Shown here piece after piece: positions 1 to 9,292 of a DNA stretch of 64,000 nt. This DNA comes from Stentor roeselii (lineage: Eukaryota > Ciliophora > Heterotrichea > Heterotrichida > Stentoridae). Where the stretch lies: NCBI GenBank assembly GCA_006503475.1, contig RSEH01000068.1, forward strand, positions 111,499 to 175,498. The letters are read 5' to 3'. The notes beneath the pieces are model-generated. The model worked only from the letters and a program-made list of their open reading frames with translations, was not told the DNA's origin and ran no database searches. Made by a program: the position numbers and the translations under genes. Position 1 is the stretch's first letter, and the number at the start of each line of letters is the position of its first letter.

Positions 1-141
1 GCACCTGGAATTGGAAGGTATTTGTTTGGAAGGAGTTTGATGAGATATGATGATGTTGTTAGTTGTGAAGAAGCTGGGATTGTTAACTGTGTTTGCTCTG
101 AAAAATCGAGTATTCATAATCAATTCTCGAATATTGGGTAG
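1..141 (+). CDS. C-terminal fragment of an unknown protein
   Basis: The window opens inside an open frame that runs from base 1 to a TAG stop, giving 46 residues. The fragment begins APGIGRYLFGRSLMRYDDVV and has three cysteines, two of them in a CVC. No domain can be named from so short a piece. Codon use looks coding, unlike the AT-rich DNA after the stop. The start lies outside the window. Confidence 0.6.
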   Translation, partial: APGIGRYLFGRSLMRYDDVVSCEEAGIVNCVCSEKSSIHNQFSNIG

Positions 142-758
142 TAATTATATAAAGTTACTTAGATTATTTTGAAATAGTTTAGAAGATTATATGGAATGGT
201 TATAAATAATATGGAACTTTTCTATTACTTGGAGGTTTAGCCCTTGTCAATGCCTTGTTTAAATAGATATAGTTTTGAACTTATCAGTTCTTCAATTCTA
301 TCGATTGAAGACCCGTCAGGTTCGTACATTTAAGTTTTAAGAATCATGTGGAAAAGTAGTTGGTGTTGAGGAAGAGGGTTTTGGATGGACTGGATGGATG
401 AATATCGAATAATAAAAGGATTGCTGGGACATTTACTTTCTTGATATGGAAATTTACCCAAATCAAAGTGAACTAGAGATTCTTGAATTTTAGTTGATTC
501 GAAAAATGGTAGATTGAATAGAGAATGTCGAACTGTGATTTTTTAAATGCTAAGCATTTCAGATTAATTGAAAATAGCTTATGATAATTATTGTCTTTTG
601 ATAGTTTCTTTTACTCGTCTTATAAATTAATGAAGAACATCTAAGTTCATGATAGTTGTTCTTTTGATAGTTTACTTCTATCTTCTCATAAATTAATGAA
701 GTATGCATAAGTATTGAATAGTTAAATAGTAGTTTATGATCCTTTATTAATCTATCAC
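142..758. other. Intergenic spacer with no recognised gene
   Basis: About 620 nt of AT-rich DNA between a TAG stop and the next ATG. I see no convincing open frame; the minus-strand frame across 559-831 starts without support and is rich in Ile/Tyr/Asn as expected of AT-rich DNA. It holds an imperfect direct repeat (listed separately). A slightly GC-richer patch near 230-360 is unassigned; it contains GGTTCGTAC but does not fold as a tRNA by eye. Confidence 0.6.
581..704 (+). repeat. Imperfect direct repeat, two copies
   Basis: Copy 1 begins ATGATAATTATTGTCTTTTG at 581 and copy 2 begins ATGATAGTTGTTCTTTTGAT at 649. Both continue through a shared TTTTGATAGTTT and TATAAATTAATGAAG / CATAAATTAATGAAG block. 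The offset is 66-68 nt with several substitutions and small indels. It lies just upstream of the gene at 759, so it may be an old local duplication in that promoter. Confidence 0.6.
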
Positions 759-1298
759 ATGAACAATACTCACAGTTTTTATTTCTTAAAAAGAAAAATA
801 TCAAGACCAAACACGTCTCGCTCGTTGTCATCCACTAAAGTTCAGATGCAACCTTCTTTAGAAATAACAGCAAAAAGATTATTACCTCAATCACTGAAAC
901 CTCATGTATCAGATATTGGAACAAGTCCGATGATATTTGATTCAGAAATCGACCATATCAGCTCCAAGAAGAAAATAGTTATAGTCAAAGGCACTAAAGA
1001 GCCAAAAGAAAAAGAAAGCCCTTCAATAATGATACCAGATGAGATTGTGAATCAATATCTCCGATGTGAGCCTTCAATAACCTTCAAAAAGAAGTGTCCT
1101 TTATCATTCCTGGCTATCCCTTTGCCTGGCAGTCTTCAGACTCGAATTCGCAGTGATAGATTTGCTTCATCATCTCGAGGACAAATTAGATATTTGAATA
1201 GAGAACAATCTTTGAAAAACAAGATACCAAAGCCTATGAAAATGTTTGATTACAATGAAATAGTAACAGTTTCTCATCTGAACATGCGATTAAGATAA
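759..1298 (+). CDS. Small basic protein of unknown function
   Basis: 179 residues from ATG at 759 to TAA. I do not recognise a family. The first 45 residues are rich in Ser, Arg and Lys, and there is a KKKIVIVKGTKEPKEKE patch near residue 72. The rest is mixed with Pro and Ser, with no predicted membrane segment or coiled coil by eye. It is convergent with the eL14 gene, 96 nt apart. Small basic Ser-rich proteins like this recur through the window and may be cortical or cytoskeletal. That last point is inference only. Confidence 0.55.
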   Translation: MNNTHSFYFLKRKISRPNTSRSLSSTKVQMQPSLEITAKRLLPQSLKPHVSDIGTSPMIFDSEIDHISSKKKIVIVKGTKEPKEKESPSIMIPDEIVNQYLRCEPSITFKKKCPLSFLAIPLPGSLQTRIRSDRFASSSRGQIRYLNREQSLKNKIPKPMKMFDYNEIVTVSHLNMRLR

Positions 1299-1394
1299 TT
1301 GTAAACTAAATCGTCTAAGTTTTACACTTATATAGTGTAAATTCCCTAAAATCAAATCCTTGAATCCCACAAAAATCCCTTAAACTCTATCTAA

Positions 1395-1799
1395 TTAATG
1401 TTTAGGTTTGAGTTTTTTCAATTCTCTCTTCAAAGACAGACTCTTTTTCTTTTGTGCGACCATCAACTTGAACCTTTCAAAATCAGTAAGATTCGCTCTT
1501 CTAACCTGATTGCTATGAAGGTGTCCAGCTCTTGACTGGTTCCATTTCTTGACGATTTCTTCATGATCAAAAATTTTGGCGACATTAGCTGAGGACTGGT
1601 TTCTCTTGATAGGCAAGACGAATTCTGTGAGTGAAAGTCTGACAAAAGGCATCTGTTGTCTGTGGACTCCAGTTGTAGGACCATCTACGTAGGCTCTTTT
1701 GGAATCCACCACATCGACAATGACACAAAGTTTTCCTTGTTCAGGTCCAAAGTTGACTAAGGCGACTCGACCGATCTCGACAAACCTTGTTTGAGCCAT
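1395..1799 (-). CDS. RPL14: 60S ribosomal protein L14 (eL14)
   Basis: 134 residues, a component of the large ribosomal subunit. The N-terminal half carries the SH3-like KOW region with RFVEIGRVALVNFGPEQGKL and the DGPTTGVHRQQMPF stretch, closely matching the eL14 family (RFVEVGRVAYVSFGP, VDGP, RRQAMPF in animals). The second half has the TDFERFKLMVAQKKK helix that matches TDFDRFKVMKAKK. The basic tail is short, as in protists. ATG at 1799 fits the family start. It diverges from the coiled-coil gene at 1885 with 85 nt between start codons. No intron is needed. Confidence 0.97.
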   Translation of the reverse strand: MAQTRFVEIGRVALVNFGPEQGKLCVIVDVVDSKRAYVDGPTTGVHRQQMPFVRLSLTEFVLPIKRNQSSANVAKIFDHEEIVKKWNQSRAGHLHSNQVRRANLTDFERFKLMVAQKKKSLSLKRELKKLKPKH

Positions 1800-1884
1800 A
1801 ATAATTATCCATTGGTTAATGGGAAATATTCTAATAGGGATTTTTTTGGAAAGTGGACAAGGTTGGGATACTTAGGTTGTAATT

Positions 1885-4446
1885 ATGGAAGACTCTCCTG
1901 GAAGCAATGATGATGTTTTCAATATTATGAGAGAAAAAATCAGGACACAGGCTCAGAGGTTAAGAGTGCTTGAACAGTATAAAGTGCTTTGTGAAACCCG
2001 CATTGCTGAAATTGCTCCTTCTCATCCGTTGCCTGTCCTCCCTGAACATATCAGTCAACCAATCTACAGTGAATTAGAACTAGAGTTAAAATACGCAAAA
2101 GACCAAATTTCAAGACTCCAACAAGAGCTCTGTTCCTCAAAAGGCAAGGTGCCTCTGTGTGATAACTACACCCTACCTCCCCCTTCAACAGAGCTGAGCT
2201 TTGCTCAGCTCAAAGAACTTTACTCAGTCCTTTACTTCCAGCACTCAAAACTGATAGAAGACAAAAAAAGTTTAGAACAGTCTCTAAAAGCAGAAATCCA
2301 GGCATCAGAAGAACAAAGAACATACATCGAAGTCCTTAAACAATCAATTGAAACTAACAGTTACAGCGGTAACGACTTTAGAAACTCAGGAAAAAGTCAA
2401 GAAGAACTTCAAACAATGAGTAAAGAAGAGTTCAAATCAGAAGAACTCAGTCAGAGCTGGGAAGAAAAAATGAAAACTGACAGATATTTAAAAGAAGCAG
2501 CTGAAGCTCTTCAATTCGCTGAAGAAGAAGTTTCAAGACTTGAAGAAATAAACAAAACTCTTGAAGCTGAAATAATTCAAACAAAGGAAAATGAATCAAG
2601 ACTGAAACAAGAAGTTTCAGTGATTAAGGAAAACTATAAAAAAGCTCTGATTGACATTGACAAAGCTTCTGTTGTTATGAAAAAGTACGAAATCGAAAAT
2701 ATCGAAATCACAGAAAAACTTGCAAAAAGTGATAAAAATTTCGAGGATCTTGAAAAAGAATACAAAAATTTAGAAAATATCAACTTTGGACTTGAACAAA
2801 AACTCTTAAAAACCCAAGAAACCCTGGAAAACTCGCTTTCCACTTGTGAGATGTTGAAAGGGAAAATCAAGACCTGGGAAGAGGAAAACTCTCAAATCCG
2901 ACAACTTAATTCAGGACTAGAGGACAAAAACGAAGACCTTTCAGACAAATTAAAAGAAATTGAAGGAAAATACCAAATCGTTCTCACTCATGTAAATGAT
3001 CTGGAATCTCAGAATAAAACCTTGAGCAACTCACAATTTTCACTTGAAATCCAATCAAAAGTTCTAAACGAGTCGTTATTAACAGCTGAAAAAAATATGA
3101 AAAACCTTGAAGTCCTTTTCTCAAATCTTAAAAGAAAAAAAAAAGACTTAAAAAATCATTCAAGTCTCCTTCAAACCAACTTGAAAAACGCGGAAGAAGA
3201 CAATGAAAACTTTAGTCTTGAAATCAGAAGTTTGACTGAAAAAAACTCAAATATGCAGGTTAAGATTTCAAAACTTGAGGAAAAAATACAGAGCAACAGT
3301 CGTGATTACAGAAAATCTGAAAATCTTTGGAAAGTTGAAGTTGATAAACTTAGAGATCAAATTGAAAACTCACAGGTTTATAATGAAAAAATTGAAAAAA
3401 GTCTGAAAGACTTGGAAGCCACTGCGACTAAAGAGAAAAATATTCGTGTTAAACTCGCTGAAGAACTGGGAAAAGTAAAGAAAGATTATGAAGAAGTCAA
3501 TATTTCTAAAAATTTCTTGATGGTTACTCAGAAAAACACGGAATCTTCAATGATAACTCTTCAAAACGAGTTAAATTCTTTAAAATGTCAGAAAAAAGAA
3601 CTTCTTCAAGAACTTACTCAAACCTCTCAGAAGAAAACAAGTTTCGAGGAAGAGAACCAAGTTCTTAAGTCAAAAAACTCAAAATTATCACTAATTCAAT
3701 CAGACCACGAAGAGACAGTCCGGATATCTTCCTTATTTTGCAGTAGTTTCGGGTCACTTTTACTTTCTTCAAGTACTTTTTCCAGACTCGTCTCAAGTAA
3801 CTTCAAAGAATTCATTCAAAACAACTTACAAGTCTTCAAATCAGACTTAAAAGACTGCATCGACTTGTTTTTAAATGAATTCGAATCAGTTCTTAGATCT
3901 TTTTCAACAAATCATGAAAATTTTCTTTTTCAAGCTTCTCAACTCGAATCGAAAAAAATTAAAATTCAAGAACTTTCTGAAGAAGTCAACGCAAAAAATC
4001 AAGAAATTCAAAAAAATCGACTTGAAATAGAAGATTTGAAGTCAGATGTGCAAAAGGAGTATCTTGAAAAAGAAATTTTTAAATCGAAATTGGAGTACTT
4101 GGGACAAGAACTTGAAAATAATAAGGAAATTCTTTATGAACTTAGGAAAGATTATGAAAAAGTTCAGGAAGCTGCGAATTCAGCCTCGAGTAAAATTTTG
4201 AAATTGAAAAGAGCTCTTGATGAAGAAATAGAAGCTGGAAAAAAACGTGATTCGGATCTTATTGCAATGCAACATGAAAAAAATCTACTAAATAGAGTCC
4301 TTGTTAGGCTTGAAAAACTGGTAGCTGAAGAGGAATTAAACATGACTTATGAAACCATTTTAAAGGAAAATCTTAACTCTACTAGTAAATCTGCACTTGT
4401 TAGTCCTTCGAACAGGGCCAATCCTTTTTCATATGAACTTTATTGA
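1885..4446 (+). CDS. Long coiled-coil protein
   Basis: 853 residues, ATG at 1885, TGA stop. Almost the entire length after residue 55 is heptad-rich coiled coil dominated by Glu, Lys, Leu, Asn and Ser (for example residues 190-600). A less coiled island near residues 605-660 (ISSLFCSSFGSLLLSSSTFS) breaks it before a second coiled coil. There is a short N-terminal helix (REKIRTQAQRLRVLEQYKVL) and a Pro-rich linker near residue 45-105. No motor, ATPase or kinase motif is present. By composition it could be a centriolar, basal-body or cortical structural protein. I cannot assign a specific orthologue, and the coiled coil could produce misleading similarity to many proteins. Confidence 0.85.
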   Translation: MEDSPGSNDDVFNIMREKIRTQAQRLRVLEQYKVLCETRIAEIAPSHPLPVLPEHISQPIYSELELELKYAKDQISRLQQELCSSKGKVPLCDNYTLPPPSTELSFAQLKELYSVLYFQHSKLIEDKKSLEQSLKAEIQASEEQRTYIEVLKQSIETNSYSGNDFRNSGKSQEELQTMSKEEFKSEELSQSWEEKMKTDRYLKEAAEALQFAEEEVSRLEEINKTLEAEIIQTKENESRLKQEVSVIKENYKKALIDIDKASVVMKKYEIENIEITEKLAKSDKNFEDLEKEYKNLENINFGLEQKLLKTQETLENSLSTCEMLKGKIKTWEEENSQIRQLNSGLEDKNEDLSDKLKEIEGKYQIVLTHVNDLESQNKTLSNSQFSLEIQSKVLNESLLTAEKNMKNLEVLFSNLKRKKKDLKNHSSLLQTNLKNAEEDNENFSLEIRSLTEKNSNMQVKISKLEEKIQSNSRDYRKSENLWKVEVDKLRDQIENSQVYNEKIEKSLKDLEATATKEKNIRVKLAEELGKVKKDYEEVNISKNFLMVTQKNTESSMITLQNELNSLKCQKKELLQELTQTSQKKTSFEEENQVLKSKNSKLSLIQSDHEETVRISSLFCSSFGSLLLSSSTFSRLVSSNFKEFIQNNLQVFKSDLKDCIDLFLNEFESVLRSFSTNHENFLFQASQLESKKIKIQELSEEVNAKNQEIQKNRLEIEDLKSDVQKEYLEKEIFKSKLEYLGQELENNKEILYELRKDYEKVQEAANSASSKILKLKRALDEEIEAGKKRDSDLIAMQHEKNLLNRVLVRLEKLVAEEELNMTYETILKENLNSTSKSALVSPSNRANPFSYELY

Positions 4447-4948
4447 TAATGTTTTTAATAGGATATAAGTTTAAAAAATTTGAGCTTGACTTGCTAAGCT
4501 CAGAACAAAAATTATAATATTGATTAAGAAATCTACTTGTATTTATTTTAAAGTGTGCATTATTTCTGGCTGAAAAATTAGTATATTTAACTCGAATAGA
4601 AATTGGTTAAAATTTAAATAAAAGTGCTTAAGTTTTTAAGTAAAACATTATAAAACCTCTGATTAATGTAAGAAAAATTCGAAAATACTCTCATGGTACA
4701 ATACCCTACCATTAAATGTAATCAATCTAATATTTAAACTTCTTTAATTTTTCAACTCCAAATATCTCAAAACCTAAAAAATTGAATATCCCATCAAATA
4801 TTCACCTAAATCCCCTTAACTCCAAAAAATGTTCAAATCCTTCTTAAAAAAATCCACCTTCAAACAAAAAATCCCAAGTTTTTCCAATCCCCAACACAAC
4901 TTTAAATCACATAAAAAAATCTCTAAAGAATCATAATTAACAATCCTA
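4447..4948. other. Intergenic spacer; G-poor leader of the UPF3-like gene
   Basis: About 500 nt between two plus-strand genes. The first half is plain AT-rich DNA. The second half (about 4690-4948) is A/C/T-rich with very few G on the plus strand, the pattern seen before most start codons in this window. No open frame of coding character is seen. Confidence 0.6.
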
Positions 4949-5500
4949 ATGGAGCAATCATCCCTCAAAAACAACAATAAAATCCTGGTAAAGAACTTAC
5001 CAGGCACAATGGAAGAAAACGAGTTCCGTATCCTGACATCAAAGTTCAATTCATCAATATCTTACTTCAAATACATCAAACCGAAAGACTCTTACTTATC
5101 AAAAAGAACCAACAAGTCAAAATGTTACGTCCAAGTCACTTCACCCGATCTTGTCAGTGAGTTCATCGAAGAGTTCAACAAGCCTTTCTTCGATAGCAAA
5201 GGCGACCAGTTCCTTCCTTCAGCTGAGCTTTCTTTTTACCAGGAAGTAGCCGGGACTGTTGAGAACAATTCTGAGATTTATTCACATCCTGAATTCACTA
5301 AGTTCAAAGAGAACTTCGAAAAAGGAGAACTTGAATTCGTTTCTGAAAATGAATTTAAGGTCCAGGTAGAAAAAGTTTCTCAGTTACTTGTTTCTATCAA
5401 AAATGAGGCTTTGGAAGAGAATAAGAAGAAGGAAGAAAGTAAGAAGAATAACAAGAAAACTGGATGGAAAAACAAGAATAAAAAGTGGAAAAAGAAATGA
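4949..5500 (+). CDS. UPF3: UPF3 / Smg-4 family nonsense-mediated decay factor
   Basis: 183 residues. Residues 11-115 match the Smg4/UPF3 RRM-like domain: KILVKNLPGTMEENEF resembles the UPF3 KVVIRRLPP(x)TEEqF opening. YFKYIKPKDS matches the DYFYFVPGD-like strand, and the later PSAELSFYQEV plus EIYSHPEFTKFKENFE matches the VEFAPFQK...DPEYKKFLE segment. UPF3 bridges the exon junction complex and UPF2 in nonsense-mediated decay and shuttles between nucleus and cytoplasm. The tail after residue 155 is a short Lys/Asn run (KKEESKKNNKKTGWKNKNKK). It is much shorter than animal UPF3, and no C-terminal exon-junction-binding motif can be named. With introns of only 15 nt, a role in catching mis-spliced messages would be expected; that is inference. 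Confidence 0.75.
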   Translation: MEQSSLKNNNKILVKNLPGTMEENEFRILTSKFNSSISYFKYIKPKDSYLSKRTNKSKCYVQVTSPDLVSEFIEEFNKPFFDSKGDQFLPSAELSFYQEVAGTVENNSEIYSHPEFTKFKENFEKGELEFVSENEFKVQVEKVSQLLVSIKNEALEENKKKEESKKNNKKTGWKNKNKKWKKK

Positions 5501-5797
5501 GATGAAGTAGTTAGGAGCTATTTTAAGCTAGATTGATTGAGATAATTATTGATGATGTTAAAAGTAAAAAGTTTTAGGATAATGAATGGAAGAAATCTGG
5601 AATTAATAACTTCATTCATAGTAAAAATCTTTAGAATTATGAATATTTTGAAGAAATTTAAGTAATAACTTGATTCATCAGTCAATAATCCTCTTACTTT
5701 CTTATTCCATTATTTTGATCAAAACCTTAAAAACTCTTCACTCAAAACCGTCTGAAATCCAACCCAAACATTAATTCAAGTACCGTCATTAAATATA

Positions 5798-6202
5798 ATG
5801 AAAAAGTACTCAACTACCAACCATTTGAAAAATCGAAGTTTATGCAGCTGGACTCCTGACAGCAGCTACAGCCAGGCCTCAATGACAATCTTCGAAAACT
5901 CCTCCTTTTTCCTCGAAAGAAAACGCAAAAACCTAGAAGCTCTAAAAGCAAAGCGAAACAGAGTAACTTTAAGTCAATCCACCAAATTCGCATCAAAACC
6001 TCTTTTAAAGCTTCCAGTGATAATCCCAGAAGTAATCGAATCAGCGAATCCCTTCCTCCAAAAGCGTTTAAAACCCAATAAAAATCCCAGTCCTCTCGAT
6101 CCCCCATTCATGAGAGAATACGAAACTCCATTCAAAGTCGCTTCGATCCTAAAAAAACGCATAACCTTCAAGTGCATTAAAACCTCCTCAAAACGATCTT
6201 AA
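5798..6202 (+). CDS. Small basic protein of unknown function
   Basis: 134 residues, ATG at 5798, TAA stop at 6200-6202. It is rich in Ser, Lys, Pro and Arg, with a basic helix FFLERKRKNLEALKAKRNR near residues 38-56 and a Pro-rich stretch LKPNKNPSPLDPPF. No family is recognised. The reading direction is supported by its G-poor upstream DNA and by its stop codon, which abuts exactly the stop of the convergent phosphatase gene. Minus-strand open frames over the same DNA exist but lack these supports. Confidence 0.5.
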   Translation: MKKYSTTNHLKNRSLCSWTPDSSYSQASMTIFENSSFFLERKRKNLEALKAKRNRVTLSQSTKFASKPLLKLPVIIPEVIESANPFLQKRLKPNKNPSPLDPPFMREYETPFKVASILKKRITFKCIKTSSKRS

Positions 6203-7243
6203 TTATTTTTTACACTCAAAGTCTTCAAAGTAGTCTTCATAAAAAGTATCCAATTGAAAAAGTCTTCTGTTGAACTCCCGAACGTCTCCCACTTGATGAA
6301 CAGCCCGAAAGTACTCAACGAGTTGTTTCAGTTCAGTGTCCAGCGGGTCGTTGACCCAGGGGATGATGGGCACGCCGTTATCCAGTTGAAAAGCGAAGCT
6401 GAATATCGAGTTGTCCACAATGATCACGTCTTGAAGCCGCCTGTTTAGAAGGCGCAGGTCTTTGATGTTGAAGTTTCCGTATTTTACGCAAGAGTCGCGG
6501 TAAAGACGATGATGAAAATAACGACGCTCTGGGTCTATGTGGTCAATCACTGCATCTGCGTAGAACTGGTGAGATGCCGTGAAGATTATCACTTCGAATA
6601 ACTTTGAAGCTTCTTCGAGACATGGAAGAAGGTGAGGACGAAGGTTGATACCTGCGAAACATTCACGGGAATCGGGAAAGTGGATTTTTACACTTATGTG
6701 TCCTTTTCTTTGACCCATGCAGTGAACTAAGGTCTCGTCTAGGTCGAATATTAAGGTTTTTCTTGAGGGGAAGAGGATTGGAAGCTTTATTTGATCGGAT
6801 TTTAGAGAAAAATTCAGGTATTTTTGGAGGTTTTTTACTATTTTCAGGCTGTTGAAGGTTTGCTTTAGGTGCTCTGAGTAGATCTTGTTGCTGTGTGAGA
6901 TTATTTCTGTCTCGGATAATGAGGAGTAGTTAATACTCTCATCCGATAAAAATTTGTAAAAAGGGTTACTACCCTCAGTTTGCGATTCATTTTTAACCGT
7001 CCTATAGTTGCAAGCCAGCGTTTTTTGTGACTTTTGTGTAGATTTAATGAAGAGTTTAGCACGTATGAGGTTTTTAGTCGACTCATGTCTAAGGTCTTCT
7101 TTGCAATCCAAGTTCCGAACGATGGAAACAGGATCTTTCTGTTTGAAGTTCCTGGGGTTAATGATCAAGTTCCTGTTTTTCAATTGATGAACATCGCTGA
7201 AGGACTGAGATTTTGACTTATGCAGAGCAGTGATTTCCGACAT
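6203..7243 (-). CDS. FCP1/SCP-type (CTD small phosphatase-like) HAD phosphatase
   Basis: 346 residues. The C-terminal half is a HAD-fold FCP1 homology domain. The catalytic signature is LIFDLDETLVHC near residue 165 (DxDxT class: nucleophile Asp and acid/base Asp). The domain continues with RPHLLPCLEEASKLFEVIIF, YRDSCVKYGNFNIKDL and DVIIVDNSIFSFAFQLDNGV, the last carrying the HAD motif III/IV region near residue 278. This arrangement is that of SCP/Dullard/CTDSPL phosphatases, which remove phosphate from Ser/Thr in RNA polymerase II CTD, SMADs or lipin. The first 150 residues are basic, disordered and Ser-rich. Its stop abuts the stop of the gene on the other strand with no base between. Substrate unknown. 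Confidence 0.92.
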   Translation of the reverse strand: MSEITALHKSKSQSFSDVHQLKNRNLIINPRNFKQKDPVSIVRNLDCKEDLRHESTKNLIRAKLFIKSTQKSQKTLACNYRTVKNESQTEGSNPFYKFLSDESINYSSLSETEIISHSNKIYSEHLKQTFNSLKIVKNLQKYLNFSLKSDQIKLPILFPSRKTLIFDLDETLVHCMGQRKGHISVKIHFPDSRECFAGINLRPHLLPCLEEASKLFEVIIFTASHQFYADAVIDHIDPERRYFHHRLYRDSCVKYGNFNIKDLRLLNRRLQDVIIVDNSIFSFAFQLDNGVPIIPWVNDPLDTELKQLVEYFRAVHQVGDVREFNRRLFQLDTFYEDYFEDFECKK

Positions 7244-7300
7244 TTATAAAAGTCATTCATATTGGTTATTGATAACAGATATATCAAATCATTATAAAAT

Positions 7301-8608
7301 TTAAGTATCAAACTGAGAAAGCAGCTTATCACGAGCTTCTTCAAACTCTTTCAAAGCATTACTTGCAGCTTTCAAGTCATTAATCACATCAGTTTTCAGT
7401 TTCCCTTGCGCAGTACTTCTCGGCTCAGCGACCCTCTGAGCTTTTCCAAATTCCGACAAGCGATCAACAAGCCAGTTATTATCAGAAGTGAGTTTTGCAA
7501 TCATAAAGCACAAAAACTCAATTTCAACTAAAGTATCTCCAAATTCTTCATTATAAGTCTCAAGTTCTTCTTTCCAATGCGAGTCTTGCCATTCAGACTG
7601 AGAAAGTCCATATTTCAAAAAAACCGCATGAGTCACTTCTTGAATCGCCGTCAAAATTTCATGCAGTCTTTTTTGACTCGCTTCGAAATTCCCGGCTTGT
7701 TCAGCGAAAATCCTTAAATTTTTCTTATTCGTCTCGATTTCGAAGAGAAATTTGCAGATCTCTGCAGCGTGTTTCTCATTGACTTGTTTTTCTGCTCTGT
7801 TCATTTCTTCAATTGTGTTTTTTAAGTGGTTTATTTGGAAGGTGAGAGAAAGTTTCTCGTCTTTTAAACGGTCTGTGCTTTCGAAGTTGGTGATTTGGAA
7901 GGATTTCATTGATTCTAACTCGGATCTGTGCAGTTCTGCTCGAGCTGATAATTCTTGGACCTTTCCTGATAATTCTGACTCTTTTTGGTGGTTTTGAAGA
8001 CGGATTATGTCTAGTTGCTCTTCGAGGGATCGAAGAGACTGGTCGTAGTGGCTTAGCTTGTCTTTCACTCGCTCGATTAGAACTAGGAAATCGGATTCTT
8101 TGTTTGCGAATTTAGAGGAAAAGTGCTCGAGAAGACGAAGCTCTATCATTTCCATTTCTTTGAAGCGGGATAAATCTTTGAATCGAATCAGCTCTAGCTC
8201 TTCGAGACCGTTTGGACGATGCGTTAGAGGTTGAATGCAGGACTCAAGCAAGCTCTGAAGTTTCCCAAACAATTTCTGCATGGCAACAAACCTCTCTTCC
8301 AAATGCCTAGCAAACTTAATAGTAATATCATGACTAGATTCAAGTCTACAATTAAAATCATTCCCTTCCAAAATTTCCTCAAATTCAACTTTTCCAGTCC
8401 TCATCTTCTGTTTCGAATTCGCATCTCTCTGCATTTTCCAAATCTTGCTATTCGAGCAAGTAATTCCCAATTTTTCAAAAGTTTTAGTCCTCATAAGTTC
8501 ATACTTAAGCACAAGTTCATAAGGTAAAGGAAAAGAAAACAATAATTCTACATAATCTTTACCTTCAGCGACTTGCAACAATGCGAGTACCGAGTGACTT
8601 TCAGACAT
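7301..8608 (-). CDS. Coiled-coil protein of unknown function
   Basis: 435 residues. The N-terminal 130 residues are compact and mixed (VLALLQVAEGKDYVELLFSF at the start), suggesting a small folded head. Coiled coil follows from about residue 150 to 310 and again toward the C-terminus. The order head then rod recalls centriolar or XRCC4-like proteins, but I see no diagnostic motif. The ATG at 8608 is only 14 nt downstream of the stop of the preceding same-strand gene. It belongs to a five-gene minus-strand run (11240 down to 6203) with spacers of 22, 13, 14 and 57 nt. Confidence 0.8.
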   Translation of the reverse strand: MSESHSVLALLQVAEGKDYVELLFSFPLPYELVLKYELMRTKTFEKLGITCSNSKIWKMQRDANSKQKMRTGKVEFEEILEGNDFNCRLESSHDITIKFARHLEERFVAMQKLFGKLQSLLESCIQPLTHRPNGLEELELIRFKDLSRFKEMEMIELRLLEHFSSKFANKESDFLVLIERVKDKLSHYDQSLRSLEEQLDIIRLQNHQKESELSGKVQELSARAELHRSELESMKSFQITNFESTDRLKDEKLSLTFQINHLKNTIEEMNRAEKQVNEKHAAEICKFLFEIETNKKNLRIFAEQAGNFEASQKRLHEILTAIQEVTHAVFLKYGLSQSEWQDSHWKEELETYNEEFGDTLVEIEFLCFMIAKLTSDNNWLVDRLSEFGKAQRVAEPRSTAQGKLKTDVINDLKAASNALKEFEEARDKLLSQFDT

Positions 8609-8622
8609 TTATTAAATTAATT

Positions 8623-9279
8623 TTACTGCAGAATGTCTGTCAAAATTTGAAGCGCGTTCAAGTCGATGTCAATCGAATTCTGCCAATTTTCCTCATCATA
8701 AACCCGAGAGAAATGAACACAACTTCGAGAGATCCCAAGTCCAAAGCAGACCTGCTCAATGGTGATTTCTTTGTTGATCACGTGTTCGCTACGAGTGATG
8801 ATTGCGTGTGGGTAAAAAATTCCTTTGCTTTTAAACTCAGCGATTAACTTTTGGTACTTTTGAAGGTCGTATATTACTCGGTTACCGTTTAATACGATTA
8901 TTAAAAGGTTTGGCTTTAGTGAGGAGGGAAGGTTGTTCTCGATTCGGTCACTTAGTCTTTTGTTTAATAACTTTTTCTTGTAGTATGAAAAGATTGACTC
9001 GGATGAATGCTTTGAACGGAAGGAGGAAATGATTGGATCTCCTGCTGTGATTATTTCTAGCGTTGGATTTAGAGATATGTGGAAAAACATATCGTTTTGA
9101 TGGATTTTTGACTTTGACTGGATTAATGATTCTAAAGAGGATGATAAGGCTTTGTAAAAGGTTAGGAGAAGATAGGTTGTTTCCTCGAAATCTGGACCGA
9201 GCATTAGCATGTTGGATTTTTTTGGGAATGACTCGATTGTTAAACGCTTTTGGCAAATATTTCTGATCTTTTGCTCCAT
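8623..9279 (-). CDS. Unknown protein, possibly a degenerate G-domain
   Basis: 218 residues, ATG at 9279, TAA at 8623-8625. Not recognised with confidence. NMLMLGPDFEETTYLLL near residue 25 sits where a P-loop would be but lacks GxxxxGK[ST]. Later strands PNLLIIVLNGNRVIYDL (near 122) and HAIITRSEHV (near 153) have the spacing of the NKxD-like region of a small GTPase or AIG/IRG-like domain, with TRSE in place of TKxD. If this reading is right, nucleotide binding is probably lost. It lies between two same-strand genes with 13-14 nt spacers. Confidence 0.6.
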   Translation of the reverse strand: MEQKIRNICQKRLTIESFPKKSNMLMLGPDFEETTYLLLTFYKALSSSLESLIQSKSKIHQNDMFFHISLNPTLEIITAGDPIISSFRSKHSSESIFSYYKKKLLNKRLSDRIENNLPSSLKPNLLIIVLNGNRVIYDLQKYQKLIAEFKSKGIFYPHAIITRSEHVINKEITIEQVCFGLGISRSCVHFSRVYDEENWQNSIDIDLNALQILTDILQ

Positions 9280-9292
9280 TTAGGAATTATTT

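Noticed and set aside
300-340. tRNA-like GGTTCGTAC in the first spacer
   Set aside because: No matching acceptor or anticodon stem can be placed around it.
8608-8623. Fusion of the genes at 8623-9279 and 7301-8608 by a short intron
   Set aside because: The downstream ATG is in another frame and no GT-AG interval of 14-16 nt connects the two.
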